Positions 53,524 to 62,563 are shown, counted from the stretch's first letter. The stretch: 64,000 nt of DNA from DTLC01 sp964555645 (GCA_964555645.1 CAZKTA010000010.1:34511-98510); one strand, 5' to 3'. A program made the numbers and translations. The notes: generated by a model not told the origin, from the letters alone.

Positions 53524-55542
53524 ATGCGTGAAGAATTTGTTAAACTGGCTGCAGCCGGCAAAATCGAAGGCCGGCACATCGAACCGCTGACAGCGCTGGC
53601 TCAGAGTGGTTTTTGTCTGCACCGCAGTTGGGGCTTTGGCCGGATCAGAAGTATTGACCCGGTCTTCGCACGATTCACGATAGACTTTCCAAATAAACCA
53701 GGCCATACCATGGACCTTGCGTTTGCAGCTGAAACGCTCAAACCGATCCCAAAAGACCATATCCTGGTCCGCAAGGCAACAAACCTGGCCGAGCTGCGGC
53801 AGATGGCTGCAACGAATCCGGCCGGATTGATACGGCTCGTACTCGAAAGTCACGGTGGCAAAGCAACCTTGGAACAAATTCAACAGGTGCTCGTGCCGGA
53901 TGTCATCGGTGAAGATTGGAAAAAATGGTGGGAAACAACAAAAGCACAACTAAAAAAAGACGGTCATTTTTGTCTGCCACTCAAAAAGACCGATCCAATC
54001 ATGTACCAAGAGCGCGAAACCTCGTTGCAGGAACGGCTGCTCGAGGAGTTCCGCTCTGCTAAAGGATTAAAGGCGCGGATCTCAGTTGCAACTGAGCTGC
54101 TCAAAAATGCGCACGAGCTGCCTGACCTGGCCACTGCAGCAGCTGAGGTCATCGAGATTTTCAACGCTGAAATTGCAACGCACCAACGCACACAACCTGC
54201 GGTTGCACTCGAGGCAATTTTTCTACGAGATGACCTGCGCGCAGCCGCTGGCTTGCCCCGCATTGAAGGCGAACTGACCGCAGAAGCAATCTGGACCCAG
54301 GATGTCAAGTTCGGCCAGGTAATGGAACAAATCCCGGCGACAAAACATCGCCGCGCTCTTGAATCGTTCAAGGCGGCAAACCCCGAAAAATGGGCCGAGG
54401 TGTTGCTGGGCGCAATCAATAGCGTGTCGGCGCGGTTGTGCCGCGAGTTCGCACAGGTGTTAATCGCTGATGGTAAGCTTAACCAGCTCAAGGAAACCTT
54501 GAGACGACTCATCAACCAACACATGGCAAGCAGTGAACTGTTGCTATGGCTTGCAAAGGACAGAAGTGACGTGTTTGCCGATATCGTTGGTCCGGAAATG
54601 TTCCACGCAATGCTCAGCGCAATGGAAGACGACCTGTTCAGCAACAAACGCGGCAACCGGCTCCGGGATTACATCGTTGCAGACGCAGATTTGCTGGCTG
54701 ACCTAATTGGGTCGGCAGACCTCGAGGTTGTGACCGACCTGACACGTGCGCTGCAACTTTCACCGTGCTTTGATGACGAACGCGACCGCCGTTCGTTGCT
54801 GGGTCGGATATTGAAGATTTGCCCCGTTATCCAACCAATTGTTTCAGGCGAACAAGTCAAACAAGACGCTGCGCTGCTTGTTTCGTGGGAGAGCCTCGAA
54901 CGCAGAAAAAAAGAATACCAGGAACTCGTCCACAAAAAGATCCCCGAAAATTCCAAGGAAATTGCAATTGCGCGCAGCTACGGCGACCTTTCCGAAAACT
55001 ACGAATACAAGGCCGCCAAAGAAATGCAGAAACTGTTATTGCAGCGCAAAGCTGAGCTCGAACTTGAACTGAGCCGAGCACGCGGCACCGATTTTTCAGA
55101 TGCAACCGGTGACACTGTCAGTCCAGGCACAGTTGTCCAAATTACCGAGCTTGAAACAGGTCACACCGAAACTTTCACCATCCTCGGCGCTTGGGACAGC
55201 GACCCTGAACGCGGCATAATAAGTTACCTATCCCCCGTAGCACAAGCGCTGATGGGGCGTAAACCCGGCGACGAAGCTTTGCTTGAGCTTGAGCACGGCG
55301 AAAAACGTTATAGGATCGAAAGCATCAAACCTTACAAGCAGACACAATTGACCGCACCTGCAGAATCGGGGGCTCCATCAACACAATCTACATCGCAACC
55401 CAACACCGAACACAAAGCCGAGCCAACCGCACAGCAGATGCCCAGACAGTTACAGCAGTCAGACTCGCCTTCACCTTCGGCGGAGTGCGAAGTGCACCAG
55501 CCGAACTCGGCCAGCACATCAGATACTCAAGCTTACGGTTGA
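53524..55542 (+). CDS. greA: Long GreA-type transcription elongation factor
   Basis: The 672-residue protein has a large N-terminal region (about 1-450) beginning MREEFVKLAAAGKIEGRHIEPL. It is alpha-helical and not found in ordinary GreA. A GreA module follows at about 454-630: a coiled coil with the acidic tip YGDLSENYEYKAAKE (D488 and E491 match the catalytic acids of GreA), then the FKBP-like C-terminal domain (VSPGTVVQITELETGHTETFTILG ... ISYLSPVAQALMGRKPGDEALL). The last 40 residues are Ser/Thr/Gln/Pro-rich. Known GreA role: stimulates transcript cleavage by backtracked RNA polymerase. Chlamydial GreA is similarly long. The start ATG 53524 avoids overlap with rsmB; a TTG at 53479 is possible. 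Confidence 0.87.
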   Translation: MREEFVKLAAAGKIEGRHIEPLTALAQSGFCLHRSWGFGRIRSIDPVFARFTIDFPNKPGHTMDLAFAAETLKPIPKDHILVRKATNLAELRQMAATNPAGLIRLVLESHGGKATLEQIQQVLVPDVIGEDWKKWWETTKAQLKKDGHFCLPLKKTDPIMYQERETSLQERLLEEFRSAKGLKARISVATELLKNAHELPDLATAAAEVIEIFNAEIATHQRTQPAVALEAIFLRDDLRAAAGLPRIEGELTAEAIWTQDVKFGQVMEQIPATKHRRALESFKAANPEKWAEVLLGAINSVSARLCREFAQVLIADGKLNQLKETLRRLINQHMASSELLLWLAKDRSDVFADIVGPEMFHAMLSAMEDDLFSNKRGNRLRDYIVADADLLADLIGSADLEVVTDLTRALQLSPCFDDERDRRSLLGRILKICPVIQPIVSGEQVKQDAALLVSWESLERRKKEYQELVHKKIPENSKEIAIARSYGDLSENYEYKAAKEMQKLLLQRKAELELELSRARGTDFSDATGDTVSPGTVVQITELETGHTETFTILGAWDSDPERGIISYLSPVAQALMGRKPGDEALLELEHGEKRYRIESIKPYKQTQLTAPAESGAPSTQSTSQPNTEHKAEPTAQQMPRQLQQSDSPSPSAECEVHQPNSASTSDTQAYG

Positions 55543-55826
55543 GTGAGCGGCACTTCGGCCGCATCGACAGGCCGAACACTCATCGGGGCAACTGCAGGAG
55601 CAAACCTAAAGTGCAAGCAGGTTCGGAATACAGTCTTTAGGCACTTTATCCATCCTGCGGTCGGGTGACATAAACGCTCCCAATCCAGCGCACACAGCGT
55701 TCAACAGCCCGCAGCATGCTGCTAATCGGACGCCGTAGGCGTCACCACCATGGACTCGGCGTCAAAGGCGGAATAGATCGGCCAGGTAAACCAACTGTCC
55801 TTTTGCCGTATACACGCTCCTACTGC

Positions 55827-56579
55827 TTATCCAAGAGCAGCTTTCTGTGCGGCGAAAAGTTGTTGTATGCCGGTTTTGCCAAGCGCAATTAACTGTGCCA
55901 AATGCGCTTCGGTGAATGTGGCCTGTTCACCTGTAGCCTGGACCTCGATGAATTCACCCGCTGCATTCATCACAAGCACAAAATCAACACTGGCCTCCAC
56001 ATCTTCAGTGTAACACAAGTCAAGCAGTACACGATCGTGTACCAACCCTACACTTACAGCGGCAACAGGATGCAACAGCGGATTATCAGCTAATTTACCA
56101 GCAGCAATGAGATTCCGCACAGCTAACACAAGCGCAACATACGATCCTGTGATTGCAGCAGTGCGTGTGCCACCATCAGCCTGTAAAACGTCGCAATCAA
56201 CCCACAACGTACGCGAGCCGAGCTTCTGCAAGTCAACCGCTGCACGCATTGCGCGCCCGATCAAGCGCTGAATCTCCTGAGTCCGTCCTTCGAGCTTGCC
56301 GCGAGTGACCTCGCGCGGTTTTCGCTCAATCGTCGAGTAAGGCAGCATCGAATACTCAGCTGTGACCCAGCCGCCGGCTACATTCTGGTCGCGCATCCAT
56401 TTCGGCACGGCTTCTTCGATTGTCACAGCGCATATTACGCGTGTATTCCCCCATTCGATCAGAGTCGAGCCTGCAGCATACGGAGCGATATTATTCTGGA
56501 ACCGGACCGGCCGGAGCTGCCCCGGCTGCCGCCCGTCCGACCGCAAAAAGACCATTTGGCCAATCGTAAACTCGCCCAT
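55827..56579 (-). CDS. rph: Ribonuclease PH
   Basis: This 250-residue phosphorolytic exoribonuclease has RSDGRQPGQLRPVRFQNNIAPYAAGSTLIEWGNTRVICAV, GWVTAEYSMLPYSTIERKPRE, RTQEIQRLIGRAMRAAVDL and DCDVLQADGGTRTAAITGSYVAL. Known role: 3' trimming of tRNA precursors with phosphate. It is divergent from frr with 129 bp between. The 284 bp between its stop and the end of greA show no gene. Confidence 0.95.
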   Translation of the reverse strand: MGEFTIGQMVFLRSDGRQPGQLRPVRFQNNIAPYAAGSTLIEWGNTRVICAVTIEEAVPKWMRDQNVAGGWVTAEYSMLPYSTIERKPREVTRGKLEGRTQEIQRLIGRAMRAAVDLQKLGSRTLWVDCDVLQADGGTRTAAITGSYVALVLAVRNLIAAGKLADNPLLHPVAAVSVGLVHDRVLLDLCYTEDVEASVDFVLVMNAAGEFIEVQATGEQATFTEAHLAQLIALGKTGIQQLFAAQKAALG

Positions 56580-56708
56580 AGATTTAGTCGCTAATTCTAG
56601 TGTTCAGCAGTGCGCTCCGCAACGGCCAAAGCAGCGGTTGTTAACTTTTTGCTCCAAAACGCATTCGGGCTATACAAGAAAGTGTGCTTTGGCTAGATTC
56701 GGACCGGT

Positions 56709-57269
56709 ATGACTACGGACGAGATTTTGTTGGAGGCCGAAGAAAAGATGCAGAAAACAGAGCGGTTCGTGCAGAGCGAGTTCGCAACTGTGCGCACCGG
56801 AAAAGCGTCTCCTGCGTTAGTGGAAAACATTCTTGTGGAGGTTTACGGCGCCCAGATGCGCATACGCGAGCTGGCAGGAATCACAACACCTGAACCGCGT
56901 GTACTGGTAATTCAGCCTTGGGACGCCAGCACGCTGCATCCGATCGAGAAAGCTATTCAAAAGGCAAATCTTGGCTTAACCCCCACTGTCCAAGGCAAAA
57001 CAATTCGCATCTTTTTCCCAGAGCTGAGTCAGGAGCGACGGCTCGAGTTTGTGAAGATTGTTCGGAAAATGGCCGAAGACGGCCGCGTTGCGATCCGGCA
57101 CGTCCGGCGTGACGCAATCGAGACCATCAAAAAAGAACAGAAAGCAGGTAAAATCCCCGAAGACCAGGCAACGGCAGCCGAGAAGGAAATCCAAAAGCTT
57201 CACGACAAGTACATCGCAAAAATTGACGAGCACCTCGCACACAAGGAAAAAGAAATAATGACCGTCTGA
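56709..57269 (+). CDS. frr: Ribosome recycling factor
   Basis: The 186-residue protein has the RRF pattern along its full length: MQKTERFVQSEFATVRTGKASPALVENI, ITTPEPRVLVIQPWD, IEKAIQKANLGLTPTVQGKTIRI and EERRLEFVK-like region PELSQERRLEFVKIVRKMAEDGRVAIRHVRRDA. Known role: with EF-G, splits the post-termination ribosome. It is divergent from rph. Confidence 0.96.
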   Translation: MTTDEILLEAEEKMQKTERFVQSEFATVRTGKASPALVENILVEVYGAQMRIRELAGITTPEPRVLVIQPWDASTLHPIEKAIQKANLGLTPTVQGKTIRIFFPELSQERRLEFVKIVRKMAEDGRVAIRHVRRDAIETIKKEQKAGKIPEDQATAAEKEIQKLHDKYIAKIDEHLAHKEKEIMTV

Positions 57270-57317
57270 AAAAACAAGTCCTTGGCTTTGGCGCCCCACC
57301 GGGCTGGGGCAACGTTT

Positions 57318-57638
57318 CTACGGCTGAACTGGCGTGTTTGTGCCCGGGACAAACCTGATGATTGTTTCGCCCGGCTTTGAGTAGCCGAGTTTTTCGCGGG
57401 CAAGGCGCTCGATTGTCTTCGGGTCGCGACTTAGAAGTTTAACAGAGGCGTCGAGTTGTTTATTTTCCTGGCGCGCTTTTTCGATCTGCGAATCGAGCCG
57501 GATCAGTTCTTTGTGGAGCCGTTCTTTTTGCCTGAAAAGCGGTGTAAACAATACCACCACCCCAATCACACCAGCCACAACCAAAAGCCAAAGTGCAGCT
57601 CGGTTCAGTTTATCCCAAATGCCCAAGTCAGGCTTCAT
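57318..57638 (-). CDS. ftsB: FtsB/DivIC-type septum formation initiator
   Basis: The 106-residue protein has a short cytoplasmic N-terminus, one membrane helix (ALWLLVVAGVIGVVVLFTPLF) and a periplasmic coiled coil (RQKERLHKELIRLDSQIEKARQENKQL). The family tail LLSRDPKTIERLAREKLGYSKPGETIIRF follows. Known role: part of the FtsQLB divisome complex. ATG 57638 is chosen over an upstream TTG. It is convergent with frr and lies 45 bp after the small lipoprotein gene on the same strand. Confidence 0.85.
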   Translation of the reverse strand: MKPDLGIWDKLNRAALWLLVVAGVIGVVVLFTPLFRQKERLHKELIRLDSQIEKARQENKQLDASVKLLSRDPKTIERLAREKLGYSKPGETIIRFVPGTNTPVQP

Positions 57639-57683
57639 CGCGCGCCAAGTCAAGCACGTCTGAAACCGAAAAGAAAGCCCAAT

Positions 57684-58055
57684 TTAACGGTAAAGCTTTT
57701 TCCAAGCCTTAAGTTTGCCGTCCGGGCCGAATGTAAGCCGCAGCAATCGCTCTGGGCCTGAAGTTGTCACGTAGGTCGGCTGTGTCCACCAATACCCGTA
57801 CCCATACGTGTAGTTGAGCCAGACCTGTGAACTGCCGCGCCCGGTTATCCACTCGGCCACAACGGTCTCATCGGTAAGCTTTGCGTATCGGTCCGGTGGC
57901 CCCAATTCTAGCACAGCCTGGTCGTAGGTGTAACTGCCAATCCTACTCTGCCAATCAATTTTTGGCGTCGTCCTGCAACCACAAACCACCAGGCAGATCG
58001 CAAGAATCGCCCACAACGCCACGGACGGTGCCCCGGTAGAACTGAAGTTTTTCAT
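57684..58055 (-). CDS. Small lipoprotein, unrecognised
   Basis: The 123-residue protein has a signal with lipobox VVCGC (Cys about residue 27), then TTPKIDWQSRIGSYTYDQAVLELGPPDRYAKLTDETVVAEWITGRG and GPERLLRLTFGPDGKLKAWKKLYR. The middle resembles small outer-membrane lipoproteins of the SmpA/BamE type (YDQAVLELGPPD), but the match is not strong. Ribosome site GAGGT is 7 bases upstream of ATG 58055. Precise role unknown. Confidence 0.7.
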   Translation of the reverse strand: MKNFSSTGAPSVALWAILAICLVVCGCRTTPKIDWQSRIGSYTYDQAVLELGPPDRYAKLTDETVVAEWITGRGSSQVWLNYTYGYGYWWTQPTYVTTSGPERLLRLTFGPDGKLKAWKKLYR

Positions 58056-58195
58056 AACGCAGACCTCGCTCATCTGTTGCAAGTGCACAAGTTGTCTCCT
58101 GGTCAATCCGCGCGTCGCGCACTCAGGCTGTGCCCGACCGCTCGCACGCGCAAATTGGTTGTCATTTGCACCTACAGCATGTATGAGTTGCGCGC

Positions 58196-58822
58196 ATGAT
58201 CAAGGCGATTTTACTTGTGCTAGAGCCAACACGTACTTGGGACAAGATCGCCCGGCAAAACCGCGGTTATTTGTCGGTTCTGCTGGCGTTTCTGCTGCCA
58301 TTGCTTGCGATCATCTGTGCTGCTGAAGGTTACGCGCTAGTTCGTTGGGGAAAGGCACACGGCCCTATTAAAACGATCAAAAAATTCACCCCAGCTAGCA
58401 CCGTTGCCTACGAAGTGTTTCATTGCACGGTTAGCATTCTGCTAGTGTTTTTGGGTGCAAAACTCGTCAAATACATCGGCGAAACATTTCATGGCCGGCA
58501 CACGTTCGACCAAGCTTTCAGGACAGTTGCTTATGGGCTAAGCCCGTTGTTTGTCATGCGGTTACTTGATATGTCCCCGTACATCACACCTTGGATACCG
58601 TGGGGTATTGGTATGGCATTATCTATTGCGGTGTTGTACCATGGTGTGCTGCGTCTAATGCAACCTGATCCGCCTCAAGCATTCGGGTTGTACATTGTGA
58701 GTGTGATTGTTCTGACGATGGCTGCAGGTGCGGCAAGGTTCGTCACTGCTTGGGCACTGGCGGGCAGGTTCAAGGACATTCACATTTTGCTCTGGGACGC
58801 AGCCAAACGGCTCGGGCTCTGA
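58196..58822 (+). CDS. Yip1-family membrane protein
   Basis: The 208-residue protein begins MIKAILLVLEPTRTWDKIARQNRG, the standard Yip1 opening. It has five or so membrane helices (VLLAFLLPLLAIICAAEGYAL, VSILLVFLGAKLVKYI, GIGMALSIAVLYHGVLRLM, LYIVSVIVLTMAAGAARFV). TFDQAFRTVAYGLSPLFVMRLL is the conserved middle. The bacterial role is unknown. mnmE follows after 100 bp on the same strand. Confidence 0.82.
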   Translation: MIKAILLVLEPTRTWDKIARQNRGYLSVLLAFLLPLLAIICAAEGYALVRWGKAHGPIKTIKKFTPASTVAYEVFHCTVSILLVFLGAKLVKYIGETFHGRHTFDQAFRTVAYGLSPLFVMRLLDMSPYITPWIPWGIGMALSIAVLYHGVLRLMQPDPPQAFGLYIVSVIVLTMAAGAARFVTAWALAGRFKDIHILLWDAAKRLGL

Positions 58823-58922
58823 CCGTATCTGAGTGTTATCGTCGGGTAAACTTCTCGATACGTTTTCAGCCGCCGTTTGCTAAATTTGCCTCCAGCAACT
58901 GTCCGAAGATAATTTCTGGGTG

Positions 58923-60341
58923 ATGTTGACCGATACAATCGCTGCAATCGCAACACCGCTCGGTGAAGGCGGTCTGGCAGTTATACGGCTCTCTGGCCCT
59001 GATGCATTTGTGGTTGCTGATAAGTGTTTCAAGCCGCTCGGTAAACACTCGAAAAAACCATCTGAGGCTCCCTCACACACAATCCAGTACGGTAAAATCA
59101 TTCGAAACGGCCAGACTATTGACGAAGTGCTCCTTGCCGTAATGCATGCGCCTCGCACTTATACGCGCGAGCATGTGGTCGAAATCACCTGCCACGGCGG
59201 CCTGTTGCCGGCCAAAATGGTCTTGGACACAGTCCTGCAATGCGGTGCGCGATTAGCTGAGCCGGGCGAATTCACCAAACGCGCGTTTCTCAACGGCAGG
59301 ATTGACCTTGCCCAAGCCGAGGCAGTTATAGATTTGATACACGCGCGTACGGAGCTTGCTGTGCGCGCAGCTAACGAGCAGCTCGAAGGACATCTGTCGC
59401 GCCGAATCAACAAATTGCGCGACGAATTTCTTACCATCTTGGCCCATGTGGAAGCACAGCTTGATTTTCCAGAAGAAGACATTGAGCCAAACACAAAAAC
59501 ACAACTGGTCGCAAAGCTCGAAACAGGCATGGCCCAGATTGACCAACTGTTGCGCACGGCAAATGAAGGCCAGATCTTAAGGCGTGGTGTACGCGCGGTA
59601 ATCGTCGGCAGACCAAACGTCGGCAAATCAAGTCTGTTGAATCGGTTGCTCGGCCACGACCGTGCCATTGTATCCCACATACCAGGCACAACACGCGACA
59701 CAATCGAAGAAACAGCTAACATTCGCGGATTGCCAATCGTGCTGATCGACACCGCCGGTCTGCGCGAAGCAGGTGACCTAGTGGAACAAGAGGGCGTTAA
59801 ACGTACGCGCGCTGCACTCGATAGGGCTGAGCTACTATTGCACGTGCTCGATTGCTCGGAAGAACTTACCCACGAAGACAAACTGTTTCTTGCCGAGTTC
59901 GCCGGGAAAAAACGGATCATTATCATCAACAAAATAGACCTGCCGCGTCGGCTGCACCTACAGGAAGAACTCGTGCAAAAACCCACGGCATCAGAAGCTT
60001 CTTCGAACCAACCTCCTCGTTGTTCACCTGTGGTTGAAGTTAGCTGTCTAACCGGCGCTGGTGTTGAACTGCTCAAAGACACCATAAAAGACTTGATCTG
60101 GTCAGGTCAGATCACAGCCGAGATGCTGCAAGTGGCCATCAACGCCCGCCATCAACAAGCACTCACGCGCGCTCGAACAGCAGTGCATGGTGCGATCGAG
60201 TCGCTTCAAACTAACCGCGGACTTGAACTGGCCGCAATTGACTTGCGCGATGCAATAAACGCGTTGGGCGAGATAACCGGCAAAACCGTCACAGAAGACC
60301 TGCTGGATGTAATCTTCAGCCAGTTTTGCATCGGCAAATAA
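58923..60341 (+). CDS. mnmE: tRNA modification GTPase MnmE
   Basis: The 472-residue protein has an N-terminal formyl-THF-binding domain (DTIAAIATPLGEGGLAVIRLSG ... ITCHGGLLPAKMVLD ... GEFTKRAFLNGRIDLAQAEAV) and a G domain (VGRPNVGKSSLLNRLLG; IPGTTRDTIEE; DTAGLREAGD; NKIDLP). It has the C-terminal CIGK-type end FSQFCIGK. Known role: with MnmG, modifies U34 of certain tRNAs. The start is ATG 58923 rather than GTG 58920. The long minus-strand frame inside it is a shadow. Confidence 0.96.
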   Translation: MLTDTIAAIATPLGEGGLAVIRLSGPDAFVVADKCFKPLGKHSKKPSEAPSHTIQYGKIIRNGQTIDEVLLAVMHAPRTYTREHVVEITCHGGLLPAKMVLDTVLQCGARLAEPGEFTKRAFLNGRIDLAQAEAVIDLIHARTELAVRAANEQLEGHLSRRINKLRDEFLTILAHVEAQLDFPEEDIEPNTKTQLVAKLETGMAQIDQLLRTANEGQILRRGVRAVIVGRPNVGKSSLLNRLLGHDRAIVSHIPGTTRDTIEETANIRGLPIVLIDTAGLREAGDLVEQEGVKRTRAALDRAELLLHVLDCSEELTHEDKLFLAEFAGKKRIIIINKIDLPRRLHLQEELVQKPTASEASSNQPPRCSPVVEVSCLTGAGVELLKDTIKDLIWSGQITAEMLQVAINARHQQALTRARTAVHGAIESLQTNRGLELAAIDLRDAINALGEITGKTVTEDLLDVIFSQFCIGK

Positions 60342-60875
60342 TTGCATCTTCACTCTGTAACTGCGCCATTCAGCCCAAATTACTTAGTTGAAGGGGGAGT
60401 GCACACGCCTCGCGTCCGGTTTTGCGCGCCACCGCGCAAAACCGCGCGTCAAAACAAACTTGTTCCCGAACCGACCAGCATGCCGCCCATATAATTGCAG
60501 GACACAAAGCTTCTCTGCGGACGGACACGCCCAGGTAGGCGCCTCCAGCGATACCCGAGGGGCGCGTGTGCTCCCCGATCCAGTTTTTCGGGTTCTGTGG
60601 GCTATCCAGTCTGTTGCAAGACCAAGAACATCTCTGCCCGCTGCGCACGATACGCTGCGCACACAGTCCGCGTCTTACCTTTTAGCAATGATGCAATTCC
60701 AAACCGAAACTGGTATAAAACTGTCCGGCATGATCCAACCCGATATCCGCAGCATCGCTGATGAGACGCAGGCCAAAGCTTCCCAAACGCGATTTTACAT
60801 ATCGTTGAATTCATGCTTTTTTTTGGTGTGGGCAAAAAGGGTATGCCTTTTTGCCTAGGCTGGAGTTTACCTGAC
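60342..60875. other. 534-bp non-coding region containing a strong hairpin
   Basis: No convincing gene. It holds a perfect 12-bp hairpin at 60417-60444 and otherwise unremarkable sequence before the exported nuclease-fold gene. Confidence 0.5.
60417..60444. repeat. Perfect 12-bp inverted repeat, 4-base loop
   Basis: Arms CGGTTTTGCGCG (60417-60428) and CGCGCAAAACCG (60433-60444) enclose CCAC. CGCGTC occurs on both sides (60411-60416 and 60445-60450), making a flanked stem-loop. It is 76 bp past the mnmE stop with no T-run; it could be an mRNA end structure or a repeat element. Confidence 0.85.
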
Positions 60876-61973
60876 GTGAAAAGAACATTTTCACTGCTTT
60901 TACTTTTGCTGGCCTCGGTTTCAGACAGCGGGGGTCTTGTTCTGTTAACGTACAACGTCGCCGGTAACGGTGTGGAAGACTGGAGCACAAACTCGCCCCA
61001 GGTACGGGCCATCGGCAGGCAGATGCAATACCTGCAGCCTGACATAATTACGTTCCAGGAAATTCCGTTCACTAACACATGGCAGATGGCAAATTTCGTA
61101 GCTGCGTTTCTGCCAGGCTACTACCTTGCCACCAATTCCGGCACAGACGGCTATATCCGCAGCGTTATCCTCAGCAGATTCCCGATCGTTCGATCCAGAA
61201 AATGGCTTGATGGGGTGGGCTTGACCAACTTCGGGTACAACGGCACATTCACACGCGATCTGTTTGAAGCAGAGATCAATGTGCCTGGTTATATGCAACC
61301 GCTACACGTGTTCACAACACACCTTAAAGCCGGCACAGACACAAACAGCGTTGCCAGGCGTGCTGCCGAGGCCAGCGCAATATCGAACTATTTCGTGACC
61401 GGATTCTTAACCACCAACTCAACTCGGCCATACGTGCTAACGGGTGACCTTAACGAAGATGTTTTCCGAACAACCAATACCGCTATTCAACGCATCGCAA
61501 ACCCAGCAACTGGCCTTGTCTTAACCACACCCCGTAATCCTATCACCGGTGACGAACGCACCATCTCAACTCGCACATCGCTTTTCGCGCGTTACGATTA
61601 CATCATGCCTTGCGCACTGCTTTGCTCGAACATTGTCAGTAGCCAGGTGTTCCGTACCGACCTCATCACCAATCCGCCGCCGCCTCTGCTGACAAATGAC
61701 TCGCGGACCGCTTCCGACCATTTGCCCGTGCTAATGATATTCGCGAATCCATACCAGGCACCGTTCAGATTGCTCTCGCTCAATCTAAGCAACGACCAGG
61801 CAAACCTGAAATGGGAATCTGTACCCGGCATGAAATATGGTATCGAAACATCATCAAACCTGATCTTCTGGACCCGGTTGGCCACGAACCTCTCGGCTAC
61901 AAGTATGATACTCAGTTTTCGCACCAACGTAATTGGACCGATACAGTTCTACCGCGTGTATCGCATACAATAA
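60876..61973 (+). CDS. Exported endonuclease/exonuclease/phosphatase-fold protein with C-terminal module
   Basis: The 365-residue protein has a signal peptide (MKRTFSLLLLLLASVSDSGG, start GTG 60876 with GGAG 10 bases upstream). The EEP fold follows: LLTYNVAGNGVEDW, ITFQEIPF (catalytic Glu), SRFPIVRSRKW, VFTTHLKAGTDTNSVARRAAEA, LTGDLNEDVF and the late SDHLPVLMIF (catalytic Asp-His). Active-site residues are thus present. The final about 60 residues, LKWESVPGMKYGIETSSNLI (continuing FW) ... FYRVYRIQ, are the shared module. The substrate may be nucleic acid or a phosphoester; this cannot be decided. It is secreted or surface-located by inference. Confidence 0.85.
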   Translation: MKRTFSLLLLLLASVSDSGGLVLLTYNVAGNGVEDWSTNSPQVRAIGRQMQYLQPDIITFQEIPFTNTWQMANFVAAFLPGYYLATNSGTDGYIRSVILSRFPIVRSRKWLDGVGLTNFGYNGTFTRDLFEAEINVPGYMQPLHVFTTHLKAGTDTNSVARRAAEASAISNYFVTGFLTTNSTRPYVLTGDLNEDVFRTTNTAIQRIANPATGLVLTTPRNPITGDERTISTRTSLFARYDYIMPCALLCSNIVSSQVFRTDLITNPPPPLLTNDSRTASDHLPVLMIFANPYQAPFRLLSLNLSNDQANLKWESVPGMKYGIETSSNLIFWTRLATNLSATSMILSFRTNVIGPIQFYRVYRIQ

Positions 61974-62026
61974 TAATCGTGCTTTCCAACAAACACAGTC
62001 TGATGCTATTGTTGACAGGTATCATG

Positions 62027-62179
62027 ATGCGGTTAGCCGACTTTTTGTTCCGTGATTCGCCACCTGACATACGCCAGCGCAAACTGCGCGTGCTTTTAAT
62101 TGTGGTGGTGGCGTGGATCCTTGTCAGTTGTACGCTGGTTGGGATCCTGCTCATTTTCAACAAACCTATCTTCCGCTAA
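62027..62179 (+). CDS. Small single-helix membrane protein (50 aa)
   Basis: MRLADFLFRDSPPDIRQRKL is followed by one membrane helix (VLLIVVVAWILVSCTLVGILLIF). AGGT lies 6 bases upstream of ATG 62027. The amphipathic basic N-terminus and single helix suggest a real small inner-membrane protein. No family is recognised. An in-frame ATG one codon upstream is equivalent. Confidence 0.5.
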   Translation: MRLADFLFRDSPPDIRQRKLRVLLIVVVAWILVSCTLVGILLIFNKPIFR

Positions 62180-62215
62180 TGGCTGGCACGTAAATCTTAC
62201 ATACCCATCAAAAGC

Positions 62216-62563
62216 TCACATACCCCATCCCAAACAGATAAACCTGTTTCGCACCAGCCCGCCAACTAGCGTGGTTTTGCTAAACTCAATCGACGGAAAA
62301 ATCGGGTTCACGCCCAAAGCGCACCATGCTTTAACCAAGCAAATGCTAAAGCTGCCGTTCCACACGCTAAGCTCCAGCCATCTGAAAATCTGTCCCATGC
62401 AAAACGCAAAACTTGTTCGCCACAGCCACACAGCAACGCCGCCACACCAAAAATCGGCGGGCAAAATAAAGTTAAAAAATGCAATTATCAGTGCTGTAAA
62501 AAGTGTCCGCTGCACCTCTGAAAACCGAGCCTTCGCATATTGAAACCTAAAGGGCAGATCCAC
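62216..62563 (-). CDS. Doubtful hydrophobic 115-aa frame
   Basis: The frame encodes several hydrophobic segments (TLFTALIIAFFNFILPADFW, VAVWLWRTSFAF, WNGSFSICLVKAW) with many Trp and Phe. It has no recognised family. It is in a strand-biased, otherwise non-coding stretch, so it may be chance; listed with low confidence. Confidence 0.25.
   Translation of the reverse strand: MDLPFRFQYAKARFSEVQRTLFTALIIAFFNFILPADFWCGGVAVWLWRTSFAFCMGQIFRWLELSVWNGSFSICLVKAWCALGVNPIFPSIEFSKTTLVGGLVRNRFICLGWGM

Noticed and set aside
59159..60085. 308-codon minus-strand frame inside mnmE
   Set aside because: Shadow frame, Ser/Arg-rich and without domain character; the plus strand is clearly MnmE.
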